From: an uncultured Clostridia bacterium
GTDB lineage: Bacteria; Bacillota; Clostridia; Oscillospirales; CAG-382
Reading direction: 5' to 3'
Assembly (NCBI GenBank): GCA_905235695.1
Contig: CAJOMW010000008.1
Coordinates: forward strand, 1-16,695
DNA length: 16,695 bases
Shown here: positions 7,077 through 12,852 of the stretch, one piece after another
How the letters are laid out: every line of letters starts with the position of its first letter
How positions within the stretch are numbered: the first letter of the stretch is position 1
Made by a program: the position numbers and the translations under genes
The notes under the pieces: generated by a model
The model's database searches: none
What the model was told of the DNA's origin: nothing
The model's input: only the letters and a program-made list of their open reading frames with translations

Positions 7077-7874
7077 TTATTTGTCTAACGTCTCGTTCAT
7101 ACTACCCGTTCTGTAGCCCTTGAGGTCAAGAGATACGTAGGTAAAGCCGAGACTTTTCAGATAATCGTATATTTTGTCGGAATTTTCGAGTATCTTCGGA
7201 AATTCCTCTTTTTTTACCTCTATACGAGCCATTTTGTCATGTATTCTCACACGCACCTGGGTAAAGCCGAGGTCGAGCAGCAGCTGCTCCGCCTTGTCCA
7301 CCATTCCGAGCTTTTCCTCGGTTATGGTCTCACCGTATACGAAGCGCGATGAAAGGCAGGCAAACGACTGCTTATCCCATGTCGGAAGCCCTAACGCCTT
7401 TGACAGCTCGCGTATCTCGTCCTTGCAAAGTCCAGCGTACCTGAGGGGACTCTTTATATTCTGCTCGGCGACAGCTATCAGCCCGGGGCGGTAATCGCCG
7501 TTGTCGTCCATATTGGATCCTTCGACTATGTTTTCAATCCCGAGCTCTCTGACGGTCTTCCACATCTTCGTAAATAGCTCCGTCTTGCAGAGGTAGCACC
7601 TGTTCTTCGGATTTTCAGCAAAGCCCTCTATGCTAAGCTCCTCCGAGTCGACGACTATATGCTTTATCCCCTCTTTTTTGCAAAATGCTGCCGCCTCGTC
7701 AAGCTCCCTTTTCGGAAAAGAGCATGAGCGCGCCGTCACGGCTATCGCACCGTCGCCGAGGACATCGTGGGCGACTTTCAAAAGAAATGTCGAGTCTACT
7801 CCGCCGGAAAAAGCCACGGCTGCCGAACCCATATCACGCAGATATTCTTTCAATTTTTCATATTTTTCGTTCAT
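7077..7874 (-). CDS. larE: ATP-dependent sacrificial sulfur transferase LarE
   Basis: LarE adds sulfur to the pyridinium dicarboxylate precursor of the nickel-pincer nucleotide cofactor of lactate racemase and related LarA enzymes. The N-terminal PP-loop FSGGVDST (near residue 22) binds ATP, and RCYLCK and GSNMDD follow as in the family. The cysteine in FACLSSRF is residue 173 and aligns with Cys176 of Lactobacillus plantarum LarE, whose sulfur is given up in the reaction. No extra Cys cluster follows it, so this looks like the single-use rather than the Fe-S type. The ATG at 7874 has AAGGA at a suitable distance. An upstream ATG at 7895 has no such site. The length of 265 residues is normal. 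No larA, larB or larC is in the window. Confidence 0.92.
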   Translation of the reverse strand: MNEKYEKLKEYLRDMGSAAVAFSGGVDSTFLLKVAHDVLGDGAIAVTARSCSFPKRELDEAAAFCKKEGIKHIVVDSEELSIEGFAENPKNRCYLCKTELFTKMWKTVRELGIENIVEGSNMDDNGDYRPGLIAVAEQNIKSPLRYAGLCKDEIRELSKALGLPTWDKQSFACLSSRFVYGETITEEKLGMVDKAEQLLLDLGFTQVRVRIHDKMARIEVKKEEFPKILENSDKIYDYLKSLGFTYVSLDLKGYRTGSMNETLDK

Positions 7875-7895
7875 ATTACATTCCTTATAAATCAA

Positions 7896-7922
7896 GCGGT
7901 TCTATCGTGACGATAAAACCGC
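7896..7922 (-). other. Strong intercistronic hairpin before larE
   Basis: GCGGTT/AACCGC and TATCG/CGATA form a near-continuous stem with a three-base TGA-type loop in the 55-base gap between the second membrane gene and larE. On the minus strand it is followed by a weak T-rich run (CTTGATTTATAA), so it could be a leaky terminator, an RNase processing site or a 3'-end stabiliser. Which one is not decided by the sequence. Confidence 0.55.
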
Positions 7923-7929
7923 CTGGACG

Positions 7930-8241
7930 TTAATTCTTTTGTGTCAGCTGCTTTTTTATCTTGCCCTTCGGATCCTTTATGAGGACTATCGCAAGCCATA
8001 TCACAAGTCCGAGAGCAACGACTGAAAAGCCGAGGTATGCGTCGTTTATCATATCTTCTGCGGCAGGCGTGAAATACTCTGCACCTATCTCCAAATACTC
8101 CGCAGCTGCATCCACAAGCCACATGAGCGACGCTCCCCAGTACATGAGGCAGAGCGTGCCGAGCCGCATTTTTTCGTCGGCTCTCGTATACCATACGACG
8201 GTCGTTATTATCGCCGCAAAAACCGTTATAAGTAAAGTCAT
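7930..8241 (-). CDS. Small three-helix membrane protein of unknown function
   Basis: This 103-residue protein is not recognised. It has three hydrophobic segments: residues about 1-19 (MTLLITVFAAIITTVVWYT), about 33-56 (rich in Trp, Leu and Ala, with acidic residues after WLVDAAAEY) and about 70-90. It ends in a lysine-rich tail (KGKIKKQLTQKN) that would be cytoplasmic by the positive-inside rule. The ATG follows AGAGGAG at a good distance. The gap to the upstream membrane gene is only 13 bases, so the two are surely co-transcribed and may form a complex. larE follows after a hairpin. No catalytic motif is seen. Confidence 0.82.
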   Translation of the reverse strand: MTLLITVFAAIITTVVWYTRADEKMRLGTLCLMYWGASLMWLVDAAAEYLEIGAEYFTPAAEDMINDAYLGFSVVALGLVIWLAIVLIKDPKGKIKKQLTQKN

Positions 8242-8254
8242 ACAGCTTCTCCTC

Positions 8255-8626
8255 TTACTGCTGCTCGCCGTCGGCGACCGTGCGCTTTTCTATTGCGCCG
8301 GTAACAAGCACCATGCCTACCCATACAGCACTGACAAGCGCCGCCATTGCCACTCCGCTCGTCGCCATCTCCCTCAGCATCTCCGATGCGCTTTCGGGGG
8401 TAGCGGCGTTGGTGAGAAACGGGAAGAAAGGAGTAACCTCGCCGTGCCATACGTGCTCAAATGCCAGAAGCGCACTGCCGCCCCAAAGCATATTATTGAG
8501 CCAGTTCATCTTTTTGAGAAACGGATTCTTTATTTCAGTGCCTTTTTTCTCCGCCTTGTTGTCTGCGGTCTTCTTTATTATCGTAGTAACGATAGCTTCT
8601 GTCGTAGGTACTAAAAAGCAAGCCAT
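8255..8626 (-). CDS. Small membrane protein of unknown function, first gene of the larE unit
   Basis: This 123-residue protein is not recognised. A hydrophobic N terminus (MACFLVPTTEAIVTTII) is followed by a lysine-rich stretch, a second hydrophobic segment at about 43-62 (MLWGGSALLAFEHVWHGE) and a third at about 88-113. The segment LLAFEHVWHGEV contains Glu and two His inside or at the edge of a membrane segment, which might bind a metal, but that is only a suggestion. The ATG is preceded by GGAGGA with a spacing of 7, and a near-perfect promoter lies just upstream. The next gene starts 13 bases after its stop. It has the gene order and size of a two-subunit membrane module with the following ORF. 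Confidence 0.82.
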   Translation of the reverse strand: MACFLVPTTEAIVTTIIKKTADNKAEKKGTEIKNPFLKKMNWLNNMLWGGSALLAFEHVWHGEVTPFFPFLTNAATPESASEMLREMATSGVAMAALVSAVWVGMVLVTGAIEKRTVADGEQQ

Positions 8627-8655
8627 AATGATTCCTCCAAAAATTTCTTTACTGA

Positions 8656-8684
8656 ATTATATCATTTTGCCCTTAAAATGTCAA
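8656..8684 (-). promoter_or_regulatory. Sigma-A promoter of the membrane-pair/larE unit
   Basis: On the minus strand, a perfect TTGACA (8684-8679) and a perfect TATAAT (8661-8656) are exactly 17 bases apart. Transcription would start near 8649, about 23 bases before the first start codon. This is the strongest promoter match in the window. Confidence 0.9.
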
Positions 8685-8730
8685 TAGAAACAATCTTTTT
8701 TTATAATTTTATTAAATTGCTTCGCTTATC

Positions 8731-8759
8731 TTGACAACTTCGGAAAAAAGATATAATAT
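8731..8759 (+). promoter_or_regulatory. Sigma-A promoter of the P-type ATPase gene
   Basis: TTGACA lies at 8731-8736. The -10 may be TAATAT (8754-8759, spacer 17) or the overlapping TATAAT (8752-8757, spacer 15). It is divergent from the membrane-pair promoter, with the two -35 elements about 46 bases apart. Confidence 0.75.
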
Positions 8760-8804
8760 TATATAGAAAATACAGTAAATTTTATATAAATGTAAGAGAA
8801 TAAT

Positions 8805-11252
8805 ATGCAATTCAAAGAGAAAAAAGCCGAAAATGACAATATGAATAACATCGAGCGCTTCCGCAAGCCGCAGGACGAGGGACTTACGGAAATTGAGGCA
8901 ATGCAGAGAAGGTCAGAGGGACTTGTCAACAAGCCGTCGGACGCTTCTTCGCACACTACCGGCAAGATAATTCTGTCAAACATATTCACGTATTTTAACG
9001 TGATATTCTTTGCTCTTGCGGCGGCGCTTATATACGAGGGCTCATACTACCACATCACTTTTTTGGGCGTGGTCTTAGCAAACACAGTGATAAGCATTGT
9101 CCAGGAGCTTCGCTCAAAGAGGGAGCTTGAGAAGCTGACGGTCGTCTGTGCGCCGGTGACAAAAGCCGTGCGTGAGGGAAAGGTCATCGAGGTGTCGAGC
9201 GAAGAGCTCGTCCTCGACGATATAGTGATATTTGAAGCCGGAAATCAGATATGCGCTGATGCGACGGTTTGCGAGGGAGAACTGAACGTGAACGAATCGC
9301 TCGTTACGGGCGAATCGGACGAGATAAAAAAGTCTGTCGGAGACACTTTGCTCTCGGGAAGCTTTGTTGTGTCAGGCTCATGCCGCGCAAGGCTCGAAAA
9401 AGTCGGCGACGAGGCTTTTGCCTCAAAGCTGTCGAAGGACGCAAAGAAGATAAAAAAGCGCCAGAAGCCCGGCATGATGAAGTCTCTTACCGTACTTATA
9501 CGCTCAATAGGAATAATCATTATTCCCTTTTCTGTCGTCATGTACTATAATCAGCATTTCGTACTCGGACTTGCTGAGAAGCTCAGCGTCGAAAACACCG
9601 TCGCCGCCATAATCGGAATGATTCCCGAAGGGCTGTATCTGCTGACGAGCATCGCCCTTGCGGCAAGTGTTATAAGGCTTGCAAAGAGCAGGACGCTCGT
9701 TCACGATATGAAGTGCATAGAGACGCTTGCACGTGTCGACGTCATCTGTGTAGACAAGACGGGCACCATAACGGAGCCGGAAATGACGCTTGAGGAAATT
9801 ATAAATATAGGCGGAGATGCGGACGATGCAAGGGAAAAGCTGCACGACTTTGCAATATCCATGAGCCGGGACAACATAACCATGCAGGCGCTCAAGGCAT
9901 ATTTTGGCGACAAATCGGAACACAGAGACGCATTAGCCGTAAAGAAGTTCTCGCCGACCGACAAGTACAGTGCAGTGAAATTTGCAAACGGTTCATACGT
10001 TTTCGGTGCGCCAGACATGATACTCAAAGACATAAGCGAAAGCATAGACTCGCTGATAAGGGAGCACTCCGAAAACGGAGAGAGGGTTCTTCTGTTTGCC
10101 GCATACGAATGTGAAGACGGCAAAGATTCCGATATTTTCTCGGGCGGTACGCTTACGGGAAAGCTTGTGCCTCTGTCTCTTATAACCTTTTCAAACCGCA
10201 TAAGAGAGAGCGCAAAGGCAACTTTTGAGTACTTTACGGAGCAGAACGTTGCAATCAAGGTCATATCAGGCGACAATCCGATGACCGTTTCAAAGATAGC
10301 AGGCAGTGCCGGTATACCCGGTTCTGAAAAATATGTAGACGTCTCTTCCCTTTCGGACGAGGAGCTGTCAGATCCGGATATACTTGAGTACACGGTATTC
10401 GGCAGAGTCAGCCCAGCGCAGAAGCGTATTCTCGTAAAGACGCTGAAAAAAGCCGGGCATACGGTAGGCATGACGGGAGACGGAGTAAACGACGTTCTCG
10501 CACTGAAGGACGCTGACTGCTCGGTCGCCATGGCTTCCGGAAGCGAAGCGGCGGCAAACGTAGCCGACCTCGTTCTGCTCGACTCGGATTTTTCGGCAAT
10601 GCCGTCTGTCGTCCTCGAGGGACGAAGGGTAATAAACAACATACAGCGCTCGGCGTCGCTGTTTCTCGTCAAGAACATATTCTCGTTTGCTCTTTCGCTA
10701 TTTGCGATATTCTCGGTATCCGCTTATCCGCTGAAGCCTTCTCAGCTCTCCCTCGTATCTACATTTATGGTTGGAATCCCCTCCTTCTTCCTCGCCCTTG
10801 CGCCAAACAAGGAGATGGTAAAGGGAAAATTTCTCAGAAACGTGCTGTACAATGCGCTTCCGTCTGCGCTCACGGCAATATTCCTGATAATATATGCGCT
10901 GCTTATGGGCGATGCGTTCAATATAGACGTTGCGATGCTCTCGACCATGTCATGCCTGATATATGCCACGGTGTCTTTCGTGATGCTGTACAAGGTCTGC
11001 AAGCCGTTCAATGTATTGAGGGCGGTGCTTTTCCTCTCGATGGGAGCGTCGTTCGTTGCGGTGTCCCTGATCATACCTGAGTGGTTCAGCTTTGTTCCTC
11101 TCTCATACGGCGCAATCCTCGTAACCTTGCTTCTCATGGTGATCGTTTTTCCCGTTAGTATGGCAATGCAAAAGGCAGTTAAAAAAGTCCGTGACTTTCC
11201 GTCGATAGTATCCGGGCAATGGGCAAGGTTAAAGGAAAAGCTGCATAAATAG
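8805..11252 (+). CDS. Cation-translocating P-type ATPase (CtpE-like, HAD-IC)
   Basis: This 815-residue membrane pump uses ATP to move a cation, probably outward. Two membrane segments (about 52-85) precede the actuator domain with LVTGES near residue 168. Two more follow (about 228-285), the second with IPEGL, as in Ca2+-type pumps. The phosphorylated Asp317 is in DKTGTIT. The nucleotide-binding domain, SGDNPMTVSKIAG and the hinge TGDGVNDVLALKDAD (near 557) follow, and about six membrane segments end the protein. There is no N-terminal CXXC metal domain and no CPC motif, which argues against a copper/zinc/cadmium pump. GLYLLTSIALAASVIRLA and VHDMKCIETLARVDV recall the CtpE group (mycobacterial CtpE is implicated in Ca2+ uptake), so the ion could be Ca2+ or another divalent cation. 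The ribosome binding site before the ATG at 8805 is weak. An ATG at 8841 is an alternative. Confidence 0.92.
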   Translation: MQFKEKKAENDNMNNIERFRKPQDEGLTEIEAMQRRSEGLVNKPSDASSHTTGKIILSNIFTYFNVIFFALAAALIYEGSYYHITFLGVVLANTVISIVQELRSKRELEKLTVVCAPVTKAVREGKVIEVSSEELVLDDIVIFEAGNQICADATVCEGELNVNESLVTGESDEIKKSVGDTLLSGSFVVSGSCRARLEKVGDEAFASKLSKDAKKIKKRQKPGMMKSLTVLIRSIGIIIIPFSVVMYYNQHFVLGLAEKLSVENTVAAIIGMIPEGLYLLTSIALAASVIRLAKSRTLVHDMKCIETLARVDVICVDKTGTITEPEMTLEEIINIGGDADDAREKLHDFAISMSRDNITMQALKAYFGDKSEHRDALAVKKFSPTDKYSAVKFANGSYVFGAPDMILKDISESIDSLIREHSENGERVLLFAAYECEDGKDSDIFSGGTLTGKLVPLSLITFSNRIRESAKATFEYFTEQNVAIKVISGDNPMTVSKIAGSAGIPGSEKYVDVSSLSDEELSDPDILEYTVFGRVSPAQKRILVKTLKKAGHTVGMTGDGVNDVLALKDADCSVAMASGSEAAANVADLVLLDSDFSAMPSVVLEGRRVINNIQRSASLFLVKNIFSFALSLFAIFSVSAYPLKPSQLSLVSTFMVGIPSFFLALAPNKEMVKGKFLRNVLYNALPSALTAIFLIIYALLMGDAFNIDVAMLSTMSCLIYATVSFVMLYKVCKPFNVLRAVLFLSMGASFVAVSLIIPEWFSFVPLSYGAILVTLLLMVIVFPVSMAMQKAVKKVRDFPSIVSGQWARLKEKLHK

Positions 11253-11257
11253 CAATG

Positions 11258-11308
11258 AAAAAAGCATATCGCCGGCAGTTCAGCAGCGATATGCTTGATT
11301 TTTTATTT
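11258..11308. terminator. Bidirectional terminator between the P-type ATPase and the OhrR-like unit
   Basis: AAGCATATCGC (11262-11272) pairs with GCGATATGCTT (11286-11296) around a 13-base loop. On the plus strand GATTTTTTATTT follows. On the minus strand the stem is followed by a T-run (the A-run at 11258-11263). It therefore can end both converging transcripts. Confidence 0.88.
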
Positions 11309-11315
11309 GTATTCC

Positions 11316-11411
11316 CTACGGGCGCACTATCGGCTTATCGCCGTCAAATGCTGCGAGACAGTAAGTTCCTGCATCCTTTAAGAATTTGTAAACTCTTTCA
11401 ATTTTTGTCAT
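11316..11411 (-). pseudogene. Remnant of a pyridoxamine 5'-phosphate oxidase-like flavoprotein
   Basis: Minus-strand reading gives 31 codons from an ATG to a TAG. The peptide pattern, ERVYKFLKDAGTYCLAAF then DGDKPIVRP, strongly resembles the N terminus of small PNPOx-like FMN proteins, which typically read V.EFLK..GTYFLAT..GDQPRVRPFG. The reading stops exactly at the conserved RP, and the shared terminator hairpin begins a few bases later. The rest of the expected 130-150-residue protein is absent. It lies about 22 bases downstream of the OhrR-like gene on the same strand, so it was probably the second gene of that operon, possibly an oxidative-stress or flavin partner. The family match is from memory, not a search. 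Confidence 0.6.
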
Positions 11412-11433
11412 CCTTTCGCTTTCCGGAAAAAGT

Positions 11434-11865
11434 TTATTTCATTACTCCGAGAACCTTATATAAAAGTCCGTAGAGCTGCTTTGACTCACCGGGGTCAAGT
11501 CTCAGGCATCCCGAGACCTTGTACGGCACTTCGACCGCCTTTTCTTTCAGCTTTTCGCCTTCTTCGGTTATCTCGACTATCAGCACCCTCTCGTCGTCCT
11601 TTGAGCGTGAGCGGCTGACATACCCCTTGTTTTCAAGGCTCTTCAGCACCGGAGTGAGCGTTCCCGAATCGAGATACAGCTTCTCTCCGAGCGCCTTTAC
11701 GTTTATCTTCTTCTCCTCCCAGAACACCATCATCGTGATATACTGCGTATAGGTAAGTCCTATCTCGTCGAGATACGGGCGGTATTTTTTTACTATCTCA
11801 CGTGAGCAAGCGTAGAGCGGAAAGCACAACTGGTTTTCAAGCTTCAGAGCGTCGTATTTATCCAT
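11434..11865 (-). CDS. ohrR: MarR-family regulator, OhrR-like peroxide sensor
   Basis: This is a dimeric winged-helix repressor expected to respond to organic hydroperoxides or other thiol oxidants. The N terminus LENQLCFPLYACSRE matches OhrR: Cys14 corresponds to the sensing Cys15 of B. subtilis OhrR, and Tyr28 and Tyr39 match the tyrosines that contact it. KALGEKLYLDSGTLTPVLKSLENKGYVSR is the DNA-recognition region and RSKDDERVL the wing. A second Cys120 near the C terminus falls close to where two-Cys OhrR proteins keep their resolving cysteine. The ATG at 11865 has GAGGTG at a short but usual distance. The upstream ATG at 11877 overlaps that site. The length of 143 residues is normal. No ohr peroxidase gene is adjacent. 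The only neighbour in the operon is the broken flavoprotein gene. Confidence 0.88.
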   Translation of the reverse strand: MDKYDALKLENQLCFPLYACSREIVKKYRPYLDEIGLTYTQYITMMVFWEEKKINVKALGEKLYLDSGTLTPVLKSLENKGYVSRSRSKDDERVLIVEITEEGEKLKEKAVEVPYKVSGCLRLDPGESKQLYGLLYKVLGVMK

Positions 11866-11920
11866 TTTGCACCTCATTGCAATAAATTATCGTATTTTTA
11901 CGCTTATTTTGTAAAATTAT

Positions 11921-11937
11921 ATTTAATTCAATTAAAT
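11921..11937. promoter_or_regulatory. Operator-like palindrome over the OhrR-like gene's promoter
   Basis: ATTTAATT-c-AATTAAAT is a perfect 8+1+8 inverted repeat that overlaps the -10 and predicted start of transcription. It resembles known OhrR sites, which are built on AATT/AAATT arms. A repressor bound here would block its own promoter, so autoregulation is the natural reading. Confidence 0.65.
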
Positions 11938-11964
11938 TATACTTGTTTTTATGCAAAAAGTCAA
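11936..11964 (-). promoter_or_regulatory. Sigma-A promoter of the OhrR-like gene
   Basis: On the minus strand, TTGACT (11964-11959) and a perfect TATAAT (11941-11936) are 17 bases apart. The start of transcription would fall near 11929, in the centre of the palindrome, with a 5' leader of about 64 bases. Confidence 0.85.
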
Positions 11965-12004
11965 TAGCAATAGTTAAAAATAAATTGTTATATCTGTTTG
12001 TCCG

Positions 12005-12060
12005 TAAAAAAACATCCGCCTGCCGCATCTTCAAACGTCTGACGATACGACTGCGGATGT
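12005..12060 (-). terminator. Terminator of the metallopeptidase gene
   Basis: On the minus strand, ACATCCGC and GCGGATGT form a stem around a 33-base loop and are followed by TTTTTTT. The long loop may hold a small inner hairpin. Confidence 0.75.
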
Positions 12061-12107
12061 ATATTTATGTATTGCATATTTTTCAGGCATTATACACCGG
12101 GCAGAAA

Positions 12108-12671
12108 TCAGTGTCCCTTTCCCTTCTCCATTCTCCCGATAAGGACCTTGCCGTTTGTCTTGAGCCACTTGTCCCACTTTTTATAATCGGGATACACTCT
12201 CAGCACTTCGGCGTAAAATCTTTCGGAATGATTCATCTCTTTTCGGTGGCACAGCTCGTGAACGACGACGCTGTCTATGACCTCGGGAGGTGTGAGCATG
12301 AGAAGGCAGTTGAAATTGAGATTGCCGGTCGAGCTGCAGCTTCCCCAGCGCGACTTCTGGCTTCTTATGGTTATTTTTCCGTAGGTGACGCCTATCTTTT
12401 TTGCGTAGTACTCCACCCTTTCGGGTATGACTTTGAGAGCTTTATCGGCAAGCTCATTTATATCTCCGTAAGTCAGCGGCTCAGAGTTGTCTATTTCTTT
12501 CCTGCTCTCCGTCACCTTTTGATAGTGCTTTTCTATCCAGCTCTCATGCCCGGCTATGAATTTGTCAATCTCTTCGTCCGTGGCTCTTAGCGGCGCACGG
12601 ACTACTACGCCGCCGCTTCCGACCTGAACGGCGAGAGTCTTTCGCTTACTGCGGATTATTTTAATATCCAT
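12108..12671 (-). CDS. YgjP-type (DUF45/SprT-like) zinc metallopeptidase
   Basis: This 187-residue soluble protein belongs to the YgjP-like metallopeptidase family, often annotated as an M48-family protease. VVVHELCHRKEMNHSERFY near the C-terminal third holds the zinc motif HELCH: His138 and His142 are expected to bind zinc, Glu139 is the catalytic acid/base, and the NH at 147-148 is conserved. SQKSRWGSCSSTGNLNFN upstream is the other family signature. The N terminus begins like other members (IKIIRSKRKTLAVQV). The ATG is preceded by AAGGAG with good spacing. It is a single-gene unit. No signal peptide is present, so it acts in the cytoplasm. The physiological substrate is unknown for the family. 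Confidence 0.9.
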   Translation of the reverse strand: MDIKIIRSKRKTLAVQVGSGGVVVRAPLRATDEEIDKFIAGHESWIEKHYQKVTESRKEIDNSEPLTYGDINELADKALKVIPERVEYYAKKIGVTYGKITIRSQKSRWGSCSSTGNLNFNCLLMLTPPEVIDSVVVHELCHRKEMNHSERFYAEVLRVYPDYKKWDKWLKTNGKVLIGRMEKGKGH

Positions 12672-12702
12672 ATTGGCTCCTTCGGGAATTTATCTTAGGT
12701 TG

Positions 12703-12731
12703 ATTATATCATATTTTGGTGGATAAAACAA
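12703..12731 (-). promoter_or_regulatory. Putative promoter of the metallopeptidase gene
   Basis: On the minus strand a perfect TATAAT (12708-12703) lies 17 bases after TTGTTT (12731-12726), a weak -35. The start of transcription would be near 12697. Confidence 0.55.
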
Positions 12732-12755
12732 CAACAAATTAAGTCTGTAACCGTT

Positions 12756-12790
12756 AAAAAAGACCTCATAGGATTTCTCCTATGAGGTCT
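12756..12790 (-). terminator. Terminator of ppdK
   Basis: A perfect 13-base-pair stem (AGACCTCATAGGA with TCCTATGAGGTCT) is closed by a GAAA tetraloop on the minus strand and followed by TTTTT. It is about 60 bases beyond the ppdK stop codon. Confidence 0.93.
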
Positions 12791-12852
12791 GATTTGCTGT
12801 TTATTTACGATATATGATATTGGAATTTCCCAAATCACATATTTAAAATCAA

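Noticed and set aside
9701..10678. A 325-codon open frame on the minus strand
   Set aside because: It is antisense to the catalytic core of the P-type ATPase and Ser-rich as expected from complementary codons, with no start signal.
11255..11473. A 72-codon open frame on the plus strand just after the P-type ATPase
   Set aside because: It spans the terminator stem and is antisense to the flavoprotein remnant and the end of the OhrR-like gene. It starts immediately before a transcription stop.
11943..12590. A 215-codon open frame on the plus strand
   Set aside because: It is antisense to the YgjP-type metallopeptidase, whose zinc motif is certain, and runs through a terminator and a promoter of the opposite strand.
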